The notes under the pieces are model-generated. The model searched no databases. It was not told where the DNA came from and saw only the letters and a list, made by a program, of their open reading frames with translations. Source: G965230065 sp965230065 (lineage in GTDB: Bacteria; Bacteroidota; Bacteroidia; Cytophagales; Cyclobacteriaceae). From it: 64,000 bases of DNA. Each line of letters begins with the position of its first letter. Position 1 is the stretch's first letter. The stretch lies in NCBI GenBank assembly GCA_965230065.1, contig OZ245942.1, positions 496,001 to 560,000 of the forward strand. The letters run 5' to 3'. Made by a program: the position numbers and the translations under genes. This document shows, in pieces, positions 44,747 to 53,439 of the stretch.

Positions 44747-47700
44747 TTACATCCGCATCTGGTTATAATGTCGGGCAAAAGCCTCTTCATACTTTTGTGC
44801 CAGGTCGCTTTGTCCTGCATTTTTCAGCGAACGTGCCAATTCGTTCAGGATAATCAACCTTTTTTGCCTTTCATATCCTCCCTGCATGTTATTTTCTGCC
44901 AGGTACGTGAGCATCTCATCAGCCCGGTCGCCTACAATTTCTGCTATTTCTATGGCTTTTTCTTCTTCCCCGGCCCTGAATAGCAGTTGCACTGATTGCG
45001 CCGTTACATAATCGTAAGGAATGGCAGCATCGGGCATCACTTCCAGGCTTTTGTTCAGCACTTCACGGGCTTTTTCCCGGTTTCCTTCCTGTAATAATGT
45101 TTCTGCCAGGCTGTTGAAACTGGAACGGTGGTTCAGGACAAAATTCCGGTAATCTTCATTGTAATAAACATCCGGGTTGTCCAGTTGCCTCCAGTAAAAG
45201 TTTTGCATCATGTTGGCATACATGATGTCGGTATTCACCAGCTCCGTATTCGTTTCAGGATTTTCTACAGGCAGCAGCCGGTAAGCATTTCCTTCTTGTA
45301 CAACATAATTCTTTACATCTATATTAACGCCCTGTAGGGAAGTATTATTGAAATAAATGGGTCTTTCCCAATTGTTGGCTGCAATTAAGTCCAGAATCAT
45401 CAGGTCTTTTTTCTCCAGAGCCGAGCCTTTCAACTGCAAAAACATCTTGTCTGTAAGCAGGTCTTTTTTATCGGCCGGAATAAGTCCCTGGTTTTCAGTA
45501 ATAACCTCACCATTTTCACTGAATGCCTTTCTCACCATATTCAATACCTGCGTAGTATCAATGTTCACGTAAAACTGCCGGGCTGGCACCGTATTATAGC
45601 TACTCATGGAACCCCGCAACTTCAGGGCCGGAGAGTTTTTCCTGATAAGATTTAAATACTGTTCCAAATTGATTGCTCCCTGCACATTGGGGTTTTCTAC
45701 ATACGGCAGATAATCGTTCGGACCGCCCTGCCTGTAATGCTCTTCCTGAAGGCTGAATGGCAAAGGCTCCGATTCATATGCCGGGCGGGTCATTTGCTCA
45801 ATGTACCAGTCGGTATTGAAGTAGCTGAGCACAATTACCCGGACGTCGGTGCGGAAACCTTCTACCTCCTGTGCATACCAAAGGGGGAAGGTATCGTTGT
45901 CGCCCCCGGTAAACAAAATAGCGTTGGGCGCGCAGGAAGCCAGGAAGTTCTTGGCCGAGTCTACCGAGAAATAACGGTCAGAGCGGTCGTGATCGTCCCA
46001 CCCTTGCACAGCCATGATGATGGGCACCACCAGCGTAAGAGTGGTAGCCAGCACCGGAACGGCTTTCTTGTTTTTCACAAACTGGGCCAGGAAACGGGCC
46101 ACGCCCATTACCCCGAAGCCAATCCACATGGCAAAAGCGTAAAACGAACCCACATAAATGTAATCCCTTTCGCGGGGTTCTACCGGAGGGGAGTTGAGGT
46201 ACAGCACCAATGCCACCCCTGTGAGAATAAACAGAAAGAAAACCACTACAAAACTCTTGGCATCCTTTCTATATTGGTAAAACAGCCCGATGATACCCAA
46301 AAGCAAGGGCAGCAAAAAGTAATTGTTCCGGGCTTTGTTGTTGGCAATTACTTCGGGCACGCCTTCGTCGGTATCCCAGGGCATGAGCCAGGTAGCTTCT
46401 TTGATGTCGCTTTCGCGCCCGGCAAAGTTCCACATAAAGTAGCGCATGTACATGTGGCCCAGTTGGTAGCGGAAAAGAAATACAATATTATCGGCAAAGT
46501 TGGGTTTTTCATTTTCCCGCAAGCCAATCCACTGCCGGTACAGTTGCTTGTGGTTGCCCTGTGTACTATAAATACGGGGCAGGATGGTCGTCCTATTTGG
46601 GTCGTATACGTTTTCTATTTTGTAGTCGGTGATTTCGTATTTATCTTCTCCACGCTCGTATACCGGCGCACCTTGTTTTTGCTCAGTAAGTTCCGCATCA
46701 AAATACTGCCCACGCACAAGCGGACGGCTGCCATACTGCTCACGCTTCAGGTAAGACACAAAGCTGATGATGGTTTCCGGGTTGTTTTCGTCAATGGGCG
46801 GGTTGTAATTAGAACGGATGACCACGAGCGAATATGAAGCGTACCCAATCAGGATAAAGGAAAGGCTCAGAAGGGCCATGTTGAGTACAGGTTTTTCTTT
46901 TTTGGTAGAATAAATAATACCGTATACGATACCACCAACGATGAGCAAGCCCAGGATAATCACGCCCGAACCAAAGGGGAGCCCAATGTTATTAATGAAA
47001 AATACTTCAAACGAACCCGCCAGGGAGGGTAAGCCGGGAATGATGCCATACATGATCAGCAGGATAATACCAAAACTAATAGCGAGGGTGAGGATAATGC
47101 CCCGGCGCTTGGGCGTGTGTTTGTGGAAATAGTAAATCAATCCCAGGGCCGGCACCGTAACCAAATTGAGCAGGTGTACGCCAATAGACAAGCCCATCAT
47201 GTAGGCAATCAGGATGAGCCAGCGGTTGGCGGCGGCTTCATCGGTAATGAGCTCCCACTTCAGGATGGCCCAGAATACGAATGCTGTGAAGAAGGAAGAC
47301 AAGGCATACACTTCCGCTTCGGTGGCTGAAAACCAGAAAGAATCTGAAAAAGTATAGGCCAGGGAGCCAATGAGCGCAGCGCCCATAAGCAGCAGGGTTT
47401 GGTGCAGGGTTTCTTCACCTTCTTTTACTTTCAATATTTTTTTGCCCAGCAGGGTGATAGTCCAGAAAAGAAACAGGATGGTAAACCCGCTGCTCAGTAC
47501 TGAGATCATGTTGATCCAGTAGGCTACTTCGGTTACATCGCCCCCGGCCAGGAAAGAAAACATGCGGCCCATGAGGAGGTAAAACGGGGCCCCGGGAGGG
47601 TGGGGTACTTCCAGTTTGTACGATACGGCAATGAACTCTCCGCAATCCCAAAAGCTGGCAGTTTCTTCTACAGTGAGGGCATAAACCACGGTGGCAATGA

Positions 47701-47749
47701 TGAAAACAAACCAGCCTGTTAGGTTATTTATCTTTTTATAAGGTATCAT
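44747..47749 (-). CDS. DUF2723 protein, GT117-type membrane glycosyltransferase-like
   Basis: 1000 residues. The N-terminal half has about twelve transmembrane helices and the DUF2723 signature ETASFWDCGEFIAVSYKLEV then PHPPGAPFYLLMGRMFS. The middle has the extracytoplasmic part with FTGGDNDTFPLWYAQEVEGF. The last about 130 residues are TPR-like (SLAETLLQEGNREKAREVLN, LLFRAGEEEKAIEIAE). The family resembles protein O-mannosyltransferases and is assigned to GT117 in CAZy; it probably glycosylates surface proteins or lipids. Substrate not shown by the sequence. Confidence 0.93.
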   Translation of the reverse strand: MIPYKKINNLTGWFVFIIATVVYALTVEETASFWDCGEFIAVSYKLEVPHPPGAPFYLLMGRMFSFLAGGDVTEVAYWINMISVLSSGFTILFLFWTITLLGKKILKVKEGEETLHQTLLLMGAALIGSLAYTFSDSFWFSATEAEVYALSSFFTAFVFWAILKWELITDEAAANRWLILIAYMMGLSIGVHLLNLVTVPALGLIYYFHKHTPKRRGIILTLAISFGIILLIMYGIIPGLPSLAGSFEVFFINNIGLPFGSGVIILGLLIVGGIVYGIIYSTKKEKPVLNMALLSLSFILIGYASYSLVVIRSNYNPPIDENNPETIISFVSYLKREQYGSRPLVRGQYFDAELTEQKQGAPVYERGEDKYEITDYKIENVYDPNRTTILPRIYSTQGNHKQLYRQWIGLRENEKPNFADNIVFLFRYQLGHMYMRYFMWNFAGRESDIKEATWLMPWDTDEGVPEVIANNKARNNYFLLPLLLGIIGLFYQYRKDAKSFVVVFFLFILTGVALVLYLNSPPVEPRERDYIYVGSFYAFAMWIGFGVMGVARFLAQFVKNKKAVPVLATTLTLVVPIIMAVQGWDDHDRSDRYFSVDSAKNFLASCAPNAILFTGGDNDTFPLWYAQEVEGFRTDVRVIVLSYFNTDWYIEQMTRPAYESEPLPFSLQEEHYRQGGPNDYLPYVENPNVQGAINLEQYLNLIRKNSPALKLRGSMSSYNTVPARQFYVNIDTTQVLNMVRKAFSENGEVITENQGLIPADKKDLLTDKMFLQLKGSALEKKDLMILDLIAANNWERPIYFNNTSLQGVNIDVKNYVVQEGNAYRLLPVENPETNTELVNTDIMYANMMQNFYWRQLDNPDVYYNEDYRNFVLNHRSSFNSLAETLLQEGNREKAREVLNKSLEVMPDAAIPYDYVTAQSVQLLFRAGEEEKAIEIAEIVGDRADEMLTYLAENNMQGGYERQKRLIILNELARSLKNAGQSDLAQKYEEAFARHYNQMRM

Positions 47750-48188
47750 CCGAAGTGTTAAAAATTAGTGTTGTGCGCCGAAAATGTTTCAAAACTCGCA
47801 TATAACCAAGAAAAACGCAAAGTAAATGAATTTATTGGGAACACATACGGTAAAGAAGGAAGATTCCGGCCGGGGCGTGGGATATTTTGATGGAATGGAT
47901 GGTTTTAAGTTGGCAGTCGATTAGCTGTCTTGTGTGCCACAAGCCAGGGGGATTTATCAAGTCTGCACCTTTTTATAGCAAACACGATATATTTTCCACC
48001 ATGTTTGACCTTTTTTACATCAAAAAAAGTGTGTTGAAGTACTTTTTTGACGTTTTTTTATATCACGCTTGCTATTTTGAAGTACCTTAAAGTTTATCAA
48101 AATGAGTGGTGGTGACAGAGAAAAATACCAAAATTATCTGCATAATATAATTATTAAAACATATTCATATATTACTTTAAAACATATA
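47750..48188 (+). other. AT-rich divergent intergenic region
   Basis: Between the DUF2723 gene (minus) and the T9SS cargo gene (plus). Part near 48030-48090 has TTGAAGTAC twice (48034-48042, 48079-48087). Otherwise A/T runs, no open frame and no clear promoter pair. Confidence 0.6.
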
Positions 48189-48209
48189 ATTATTTATTTG
48201 ATAAATAAT
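48189..48209 (+). promoter_or_regulatory. Perfect 9-bp palindrome, possible operator
   Basis: ATTATTTAT (48189-48197) and ATAAATAAT (48201-48209) around TTG, 105 bp upstream of the T9SS cargo gene. It could bind a dimeric regulator; given the AT-rich surroundings chance is possible. Confidence 0.3.
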
Positions 48210-48314
48210 CGTAATTTAATTATATTCATAGGCTATTTCCCAAGTTGCCTCCCTCTTTTGCCAACTTCCGGAAATCATTGATGCGCAAATTTTTCTACCT
48301 AAATCCATAAAGCC

Positions 48315-49808
48315 ATGAAAACGAAATTTGCCACCCTCTCTTCTGTGCTACTGAACATTTTCTGTCTGCTGTCCTGGTCGCTTTGTACCGCATTTGGCGT
48401 AAAGGAAGGCCCCGCCTTTGAGCTGGTAAATGCCGAAACTGATGAAATTGTAGGCTTTTTTAGTCACGGTGATGAAATTAATCTGGCCATGTACCCACCA
48501 AAGCTCACTTTTGCATATGACCCTTTTATAGAGAAAGTACGCAGTGTTGAATTTATCATGAATGGAAAACGAGCCAGGATTGAAAATGTGAAGCCTTATG
48601 CCATTGGCGGTGATATAAACGGCGACTATTTTCCTTACCAGATACCATTGGGCAGTAATACCCTTACCGTAGTTTTTTACAATAAGCCCAAAGGAAAAGG
48701 CAAAGTATTGGGTTCAGAAACTATCTCTTTTTTTGTGATTGATGTAGAACCTATAGAAGTTTTTATTGATCCTGATCCTATTATGGTTACTGTGCCATCC
48801 GGTGAAAATGGCATGGCTAATTTTGAGATCACCCACAGCCCTTCTCCCTACGCTTTTGGTGTAGAAGTACATGACTATGTCGATCTTGAGTGGGTAGGAC
48901 TACCTTCAGGTTTACAGATTGGACAAAATAAGCTCATGGCCAGTGCCAAAAACTTGCTACCAGGCACCTACAATAAAAGTTTTCCCATAGAAGTATTTAC
49001 AGTCAACTATCCGCATGGTACATTCTCTACAAATGCCAAGCTCAATGTAATTATGCATGTAACCAATTCAGAAAACCAGCTGGCTGGTAGTTTTACAGTA
49101 GTGAATGCTGATACGGATGAAGACGAGAGAACGGTAACCTACAAAGGCACTTCTTTTGATTATTTTGGTTTTGGCACGCCCCGCATGTTCAACGTTAGGG
49201 TGAATACTAATCCCAAAGAGGTGGGGAGCGTGGTTTTTGAACATAGTTATGAAGATTACCAAGGCAACAGAACAACTACACAGTACCGTACGGAAAACGT
49301 ATACCCTTATGCTTTGTTTGGTGATAAAAACGGTAATTACTTTAGCGAACCCTTTGTGGGCGGGACTTACTTTGTAAAAGCCACCCCTTACTCAAAACCC
49401 AGGGGAAAAGGAAAAGCCGGCACGCCTATTGAGTTTGAGATTTACTTGTATGGCGACCCCAATGTGCCGATCCCGCAAACGGCGACAGTCCGTAAAGCCA
49501 TATCCCCGGAAAATCACAGCTTTGATAAGGCACTAAATTCTTTTGGCTCCCTGAGCCTTGTTACCTATCCCAATCCATTTGCCTCCCAACTAAACATTCG
49601 TTATGTAGCACAAGCGGAAGGGGAAACTACGGTGGATATTTATTCCATGAAAGGGGATCGAATCAGGCGTGTGTATGAAGGCAAGATACAAGCAAACCAG
49701 CCCTTGTCCATCAGTTTTGATGCGGAAGGTTTACAAAATGGCATGTACTTTTGCAGGGTGGGCAGTGCGCAGGGCATGCAAACACACAGAGTCATCCTGA
49801 ACAGGTAA
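48315..49808 (+). CDS. T9SS type A sorting-domain surface protein with duplicated domain
   Basis: 497 residues with a signal peptide (MKTKFATLSSVLLNIFCLLS). Residues about 35-150 and 260-378 are two copies of one domain: FELVNAETDEIV / FTVVNADTDEDER, ENVKPYAIGGDINGDYF / ENVYPYALFGDKNGNYF and YNKPKGKGK / YSKPRGKGK. Between them is a BACON-like beta domain (FEITHSPSPYAFGVEV, VGLPSGLQIG). The C-terminus is a type A sorting domain (LVTYPNPFASQLNIRY, NGMYFCRVG). It is exported by type IX secretion and attached or released at the cell surface. Ligand unknown. Confidence 0.9.
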   Translation: MKTKFATLSSVLLNIFCLLSWSLCTAFGVKEGPAFELVNAETDEIVGFFSHGDEINLAMYPPKLTFAYDPFIEKVRSVEFIMNGKRARIENVKPYAIGGDINGDYFPYQIPLGSNTLTVVFYNKPKGKGKVLGSETISFFVIDVEPIEVFIDPDPIMVTVPSGENGMANFEITHSPSPYAFGVEVHDYVDLEWVGLPSGLQIGQNKLMASAKNLLPGTYNKSFPIEVFTVNYPHGTFSTNAKLNVIMHVTNSENQLAGSFTVVNADTDEDERTVTYKGTSFDYFGFGTPRMFNVRVNTNPKEVGSVVFEHSYEDYQGNRTTTQYRTENVYPYALFGDKNGNYFSEPFVGGTYFVKATPYSKPRGKGKAGTPIEFEIYLYGDPNVPIPQTATVRKAISPENHSFDKALNSFGSLSLVTYPNPFASQLNIRYVAQAEGETTVDIYSMKGDRIRRVYEGKIQANQPLSISFDAEGLQNGMYFCRVGSAQGMQTHRVILNR

Positions 49809-49898
49809 TACTAAATAGTTTGCTGTTCTAAGAGCGAACAAATATAAGTGCGGAGTAGTAGAGCGGACTTCTTAGTCCACATACGCCAAACCTGGAAT

Positions 49899-50507
49899 CT
49901 ATGATCTGTGCAAACTATTCACATACTCAAACAGTTTTTTGATAGGGAATGTATTGGATGCGTATAATTCGCCTACAGTGGTGCTCACATATCCCTGTAT
50001 GAAGGCTTTGCCGTCTTTTTCCAGCAGGCTTTGGCATATTTTCATCACAGGTTCCAGTTTGTAGGTAACCGAGAGGGGCTCGCCGTATTCCAGTTTTTTG
50101 GGAAACGTATTACCTTGTTCCGGAAACATCACAAAGGTATCGTTTTCCACCCCGTCTTTGATTTCAAATTTGGGTTTTACCTTGAAAAAGGGTTGGTTAA
50201 AGTAGCGGTTTTCTTTGATGAGGTTGGTAATGGTAAGGCCAAATTTCAGGGCAGATTGTGAATAATTCACTTTTTCTGCCAAAGCTGTAAGGTATACATT
50301 GGCCCCTGTTTCCATTTCTGAGGGAATGTCCTGATGTTCTACTATAACCGCGAGCACTTCTGTGGGCAGTTCATTGATTTTAACCCCCAGGTTAATCACA
50401 AGCTTTCTGAGAGCAATGGCATTTTCAGGGTCAATCGCCATCACGGCCCCATCCACTCCCTGAAATACTATCTCTTTCTTGTCATTGATATATGCGGTGT
50501 TTTTCAT
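49899..50507 (-). CDS. Hypothetical protein, 202 residues
   Basis: No family recognised. No signal or membrane segment; the start, MKNTAYINDKKEIVFQGVDG, is in a fresh transcript unit. The middle has a helical NYSQSALKFGLTITNLIKEN, then beta-rich KPKFEIKDGVENDTFVMFPE, then KICQSLLEKDGKAFIQGYVS. Soluble cytoplasmic protein by composition. It is divergent from the beta-barrel gene downstream and convergent with the T9SS gene. Confidence 0.7.
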   Translation of the reverse strand: MKNTAYINDKKEIVFQGVDGAVMAIDPENAIALRKLVINLGVKINELPTEVLAVIVEHQDIPSEMETGANVYLTALAEKVNYSQSALKFGLTITNLIKENRYFNQPFFKVKPKFEIKDGVENDTFVMFPEQGNTFPKKLEYGEPLSVTYKLEPVMKICQSLLEKDGKAFIQGYVSTTVGELYASNTFPIKKLFEYVNSLHRS

Positions 50508-50690
50508 GGCTCAAAACTCATAGCAAGTCCTCTTTGCTAATACACACAAAAAAAAGTGTTTTGTCAATAATTTGGGTGAAAATATAATAAATAAGGCCAG
50601 TGAATATGCTGCTTTTCTACCAAACAAAACCCTAAGCAATTGAGTTGATACAACAAACTTTGAACAATAAACCATATACAACAAACAACC

Positions 50691-51422
50691 ATGAAATATA
50701 CTTTTTTAACAATCTCGTTTTTGCTATTTTTTGCTCCCGGTTTTTCTCAGATAATGCTTGATATTGAAGGGGGCGCAGCCTTTTCAGGTTACAACAAAAT
50801 ACGCATCCCCGGCGATGGAGGCACACTTTTCAATGCCAATGAAACCCTGGAGGCCGATGTGAAACCAGCTATTCGCATCCGGGCCGGGTATCGCATTGCC
50901 GATAAACACAATATCTTCGCCTTGTATGCCCCGCTTACCCTTACCTATCAGGGACAGTTTGACCAAAACATACGTTTTGACGATGCCACTTTTGAAGCTG
51001 GTATTCCCTCTGAACTGACTTATGTGTTCAATTCATACCGCCTCACATACCGGTACGATTTTGTACGTAACGAAAAGTGGAGGGTAGGTGCCGGTATTAC
51101 CGGAAAAATACGGGATGCTTACATTGACATTGAGCAGGAAAACACCCAGGCTCGAAAATCAAACTTTGGGTTTGTGCCGCTTATCAACCTGTATGCAAAT
51201 TACCAGTTATTTGACCATGTTCACGTAATCCTGGAAGGAGATGGACTGGCCTCAGGACAGGGCCGGGCTTTTGATTTTGAACTGGCCGTGCCTGTTTACC
51301 TGAATGAAAACCTGCACCTGCGGGCAGCGTACCGCATTTTAGAAGGAGGCGCTGATAATGATGAGGTGTATAACTTTTCGCTCATCAACTATGTGTTGCT
51401 GGGAGTGAGTTATAACTTCTGA
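50691..51422 (+). CDS. Outer-membrane beta-barrel protein, 243 residues
   Basis: Signal peptide (YTFLTISFLLFFAPGFSQ), then alternating amphipathic strands (IRIRAGYRIADKHNIFALYA, LTYRYDFVRNEKWRVGAGIT, FVPLINLYANYQLFDHVHVI) and a C-terminal aromatic end (LINYVLLGVSYNF). About eight to ten strands, the size of a small porin or OmpW/OmpA-like barrel. Ligand unknown. Followed 9 bp later by a strong bidirectional terminator. Confidence 0.82.
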   Translation: MKYTFLTISFLLFFAPGFSQIMLDIEGGAAFSGYNKIRIPGDGGTLFNANETLEADVKPAIRIRAGYRIADKHNIFALYAPLTLTYQGQFDQNIRFDDATFEAGIPSELTYVFNSYRLTYRYDFVRNEKWRVGAGITGKIRDAYIDIEQENTQARKSNFGFVPLINLYANYQLFDHVHVILEGDGLASGQGRAFDFELAVPVYLNENLHLRAAYRILEGGADNDEVYNFSLINYVLLGVSYNF

Positions 51423-51430
51423 AAAACACA

Positions 51431-51469
51431 AAAAAGCCCCACTTGTAATTACGACAGATGGGGCTTTTT
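51431..51469. terminator. Bidirectional intrinsic terminator
   Basis: AAAAAGCCCC (51431-51440) pairs with GGGGCTTTTT (51460-51469), giving a perfect 10-bp stem with A and T tracts. It lies between the convergent beta-barrel gene and the PKD lipoprotein gene and serves both. Confidence 0.85.
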
Positions 51470-51487
51470 AATTTAATTGTTAAAAAC

Positions 51488-51835
51488 TTAAATGGTAACA
51501 ACAACCTCAATGTTGCCTATTTCATCACCATTATCAACCTGGATTGTGTAGGCTCCAGACTCGGAAAAGGTAACTTCTATTTCCTCTCCACTGCCAGAAG
51601 CGGGAGTAGCACCTGGGCCGGTAACCGTCCAGTTGTAGGATTTATTTATGGTATACCCGTCTACCGTGTATGCAGAGGTAACTTCAGTTGTACCATCGGC
51701 TACGAGGCTTTTGCTGCCCTTGATTAATAATTCATTACCCGCTTTCCATTCTACAATTTCTTCCCCTTCATCCACACATGCAAATGAGAATGCCAGGATG
51801 AATAAAAGTATAAATGACATCTTTATGAGCTTCAT
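51488..51835 (-). CDS. Small PKD-like lipoprotein of the glycan locus
   Basis: 115 residues. The lipoprotein signal ends in FILAFSFAC. The mature part is one beta-sandwich with PKD features: SYNWTVTGPGATPASGSGEE, VTFSESGAYTIQVDNGDEIG. Probably a surface glycan-binding or spacer protein (SusE-like position) of the SusC/D system, as the third gene after susC and susD. Binding specificity unknown. Confidence 0.82.
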   Translation of the reverse strand: MKLIKMSFILLFILAFSFACVDEGEEIVEWKAGNELLIKGSKSLVADGTTEVTSAYTVDGYTINKSYNWTVTGPGATPASGSGEEIEVTFSESGAYTIQVDNGDEIGNIEVVVTI

Positions 51836-51875
51836 GATTATTTTAGTTTATAGTTTATGGTTTAAAGTTTTTTTT

Positions 51876-51919
51876 GCAGAGGGCATAGGGTTACTAACGA
51901 TAAACCCTATGCCCTTTGC
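51876..51919 (-). repeat. Gene-end inverted repeat GGGCATAGGGTT
   Basis: Arms 51876-51892 and 51903-51919 match at 16 of 17 positions around a 10-base loop. The words CCCTATGCCC and GCCCTATGC repeat outward to 51932. It begins 18 bp past the susD stop and lies between susD and the PKD lipoprotein gene. Confidence 0.75.
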
Positions 51920-51936
51920 CCAAAGCCCTATGCTTA

Positions 51937-53418
51937 TTAATTCACATCCCACCATACTTTGGTGCTCAGTTCATCGGAGCCAAGCATGTCCAGGGCTTGC
52001 TGGTAATTTTCCAGGTTCAGCGTTTGCTCATCGTTAGGATAGGTTCGACGCATGGGAATGCCATCACCTACTAATACACCCCCGGCAGGAAGCGTGAAAA
52101 CCCCGGTAAAATCAAGCCTTCTCCACTCGGTCCAGCCCTGGATGTTTTGTAAATACAAGGCAATCCACTTTTGTACACCGATAGACTGTTTCCAGTTGGC
52201 AGCATCGTAAGGGGCCGTATTGGTGACATAATTCTGGATAGTTTCATCAGGGATGGTTTCCCCTCCAAGTCCTGCCCAGTATTGCATAGAAGCCTCAATG
52301 CCTTTGTTATAATGCTCAGCAGCATTGCCACTGATAAAGCCTCGCTCTACAGCCTCTGCCAAAATGAATTCTACCTCGGCATAATCCATATACACATTGG
52401 GGGTTGTGGCAGTGCGCGCAACCAGATCAGAAGGCAAAGAAACCGCGGAATTAGGAATATTGGCAGCATCTTCGCGGGTAAGACCGTACGTTTGCCCTAC
52501 ATATTCCCCGTCTTCATTGGGGTTGGCATAGTACTTCACGCGTGGGTCTTCATACATATTGAGCCTGTCAATCAGGTTTTTGCTGGTGGCAAAATCCTCC
52601 CGGGCATCAATAATTACCGCATCGTGCATAGGATTATTGTTAGGCGGTGAGCTTAACCACTTCACCATCGCGATGTCATCATTGCTTTCAAAAACCCCGG
52701 CATTTACCGCTTCACTGATGGCAGCTCCAGCCGTGCTGGCATCCACATCGGCCAACCGGATGGCTACCCGCAGTTTCAGGGAATTGGCAAATTTCTTCCA
52801 CATTTCCATGTTCCCGTCATAAATCAGGTCACCGGAAGGGAAGCTGGCCGCATTCACATCTATTTGGTTACTGGCCTCGGTAAGCTCTTGCAGCATGCCC
52901 ATATAAATGTCTTGCTGTGAACTATAAGCCGGCGAAGGGTCTTCATTGCCCTGAAATGCTTCTGCATAAGGAATAGGCCCATAGAGATCGGTAAGAATTT
53001 GGAACATCCAAACTTTTAAGACCCTGGCCACGGCCATTTGATTGGGGCTGGCTGAAGTTGGGTTCTCCTCATTCAGTGCAATAATTTCCTGCAGGTCTTT
53101 CAGGCCACCACCATAATCGGAGCCGCCCCTGCCTGCATAGAAATATGCCCAATAATCATTGTTTACTCCGGCGCGCAGCTGATACCGGTCTTCTTCGGTA
53201 TATTGGGTTTGGGTCCAGTATTGGCTGTATACCATGCCCAGGCGGCCGTTAAACCATTCATTGTGCGAATGCCACAAAAGTGACTTTTCCGCCGAAGTGA
53301 GCAAATACTCGGTAGGCACCGCGGTTGGCTCGTTCGGGTTTGTGTTCATTTCCTCAAAATCATCTGTGCAAGCCAGCAGCAGTACGAGAGGAAGTATATA
53401 TATTATTATCTTTTTCAT
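51937..53418 (-). CDS. SusD/RagB-type nutrient-binding lipoprotein (SusD-like_2)
   Basis: 493 residues. The lipoprotein signal IIYILPLVLLLAC is followed by an acidic DDFEEMNTNPNEP. Helical TPR scaffold with FQILTDLYGPIPYAEAFQGN, ASFPSGDLIYDGNMEMWKKF, YMDYAEVEFILAEAVERGF and NIQGWTEWRRLDF. It caps SusC outside the cell and binds the substrate. Directly downstream of susC (21-bp gap), so they form one transcript. Confidence 0.95.
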   Translation of the reverse strand: MKKIIIYILPLVLLLACTDDFEEMNTNPNEPTAVPTEYLLTSAEKSLLWHSHNEWFNGRLGMVYSQYWTQTQYTEEDRYQLRAGVNNDYWAYFYAGRGGSDYGGGLKDLQEIIALNEENPTSASPNQMAVARVLKVWMFQILTDLYGPIPYAEAFQGNEDPSPAYSSQQDIYMGMLQELTEASNQIDVNAASFPSGDLIYDGNMEMWKKFANSLKLRVAIRLADVDASTAGAAISEAVNAGVFESNDDIAMVKWLSSPPNNNPMHDAVIIDAREDFATSKNLIDRLNMYEDPRVKYYANPNEDGEYVGQTYGLTREDAANIPNSAVSLPSDLVARTATTPNVYMDYAEVEFILAEAVERGFISGNAAEHYNKGIEASMQYWAGLGGETIPDETIQNYVTNTAPYDAANWKQSIGVQKWIALYLQNIQGWTEWRRLDFTGVFTLPAGGVLVGDGIPMRRTYPNDEQTLNLENYQQALDMLGSDELSTKVWWDVN

Positions 53419-53439
53419 AATTCAATGTCTTTTATGGTA

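Noticed and set aside
45737..46837. 366-residue open frame on the plus strand inside the DUF2723 gene
   Set aside because: It is antisense to a clear 1000-residue membrane protein, and its composition is that of a reverse-strand shadow. No domain seen.
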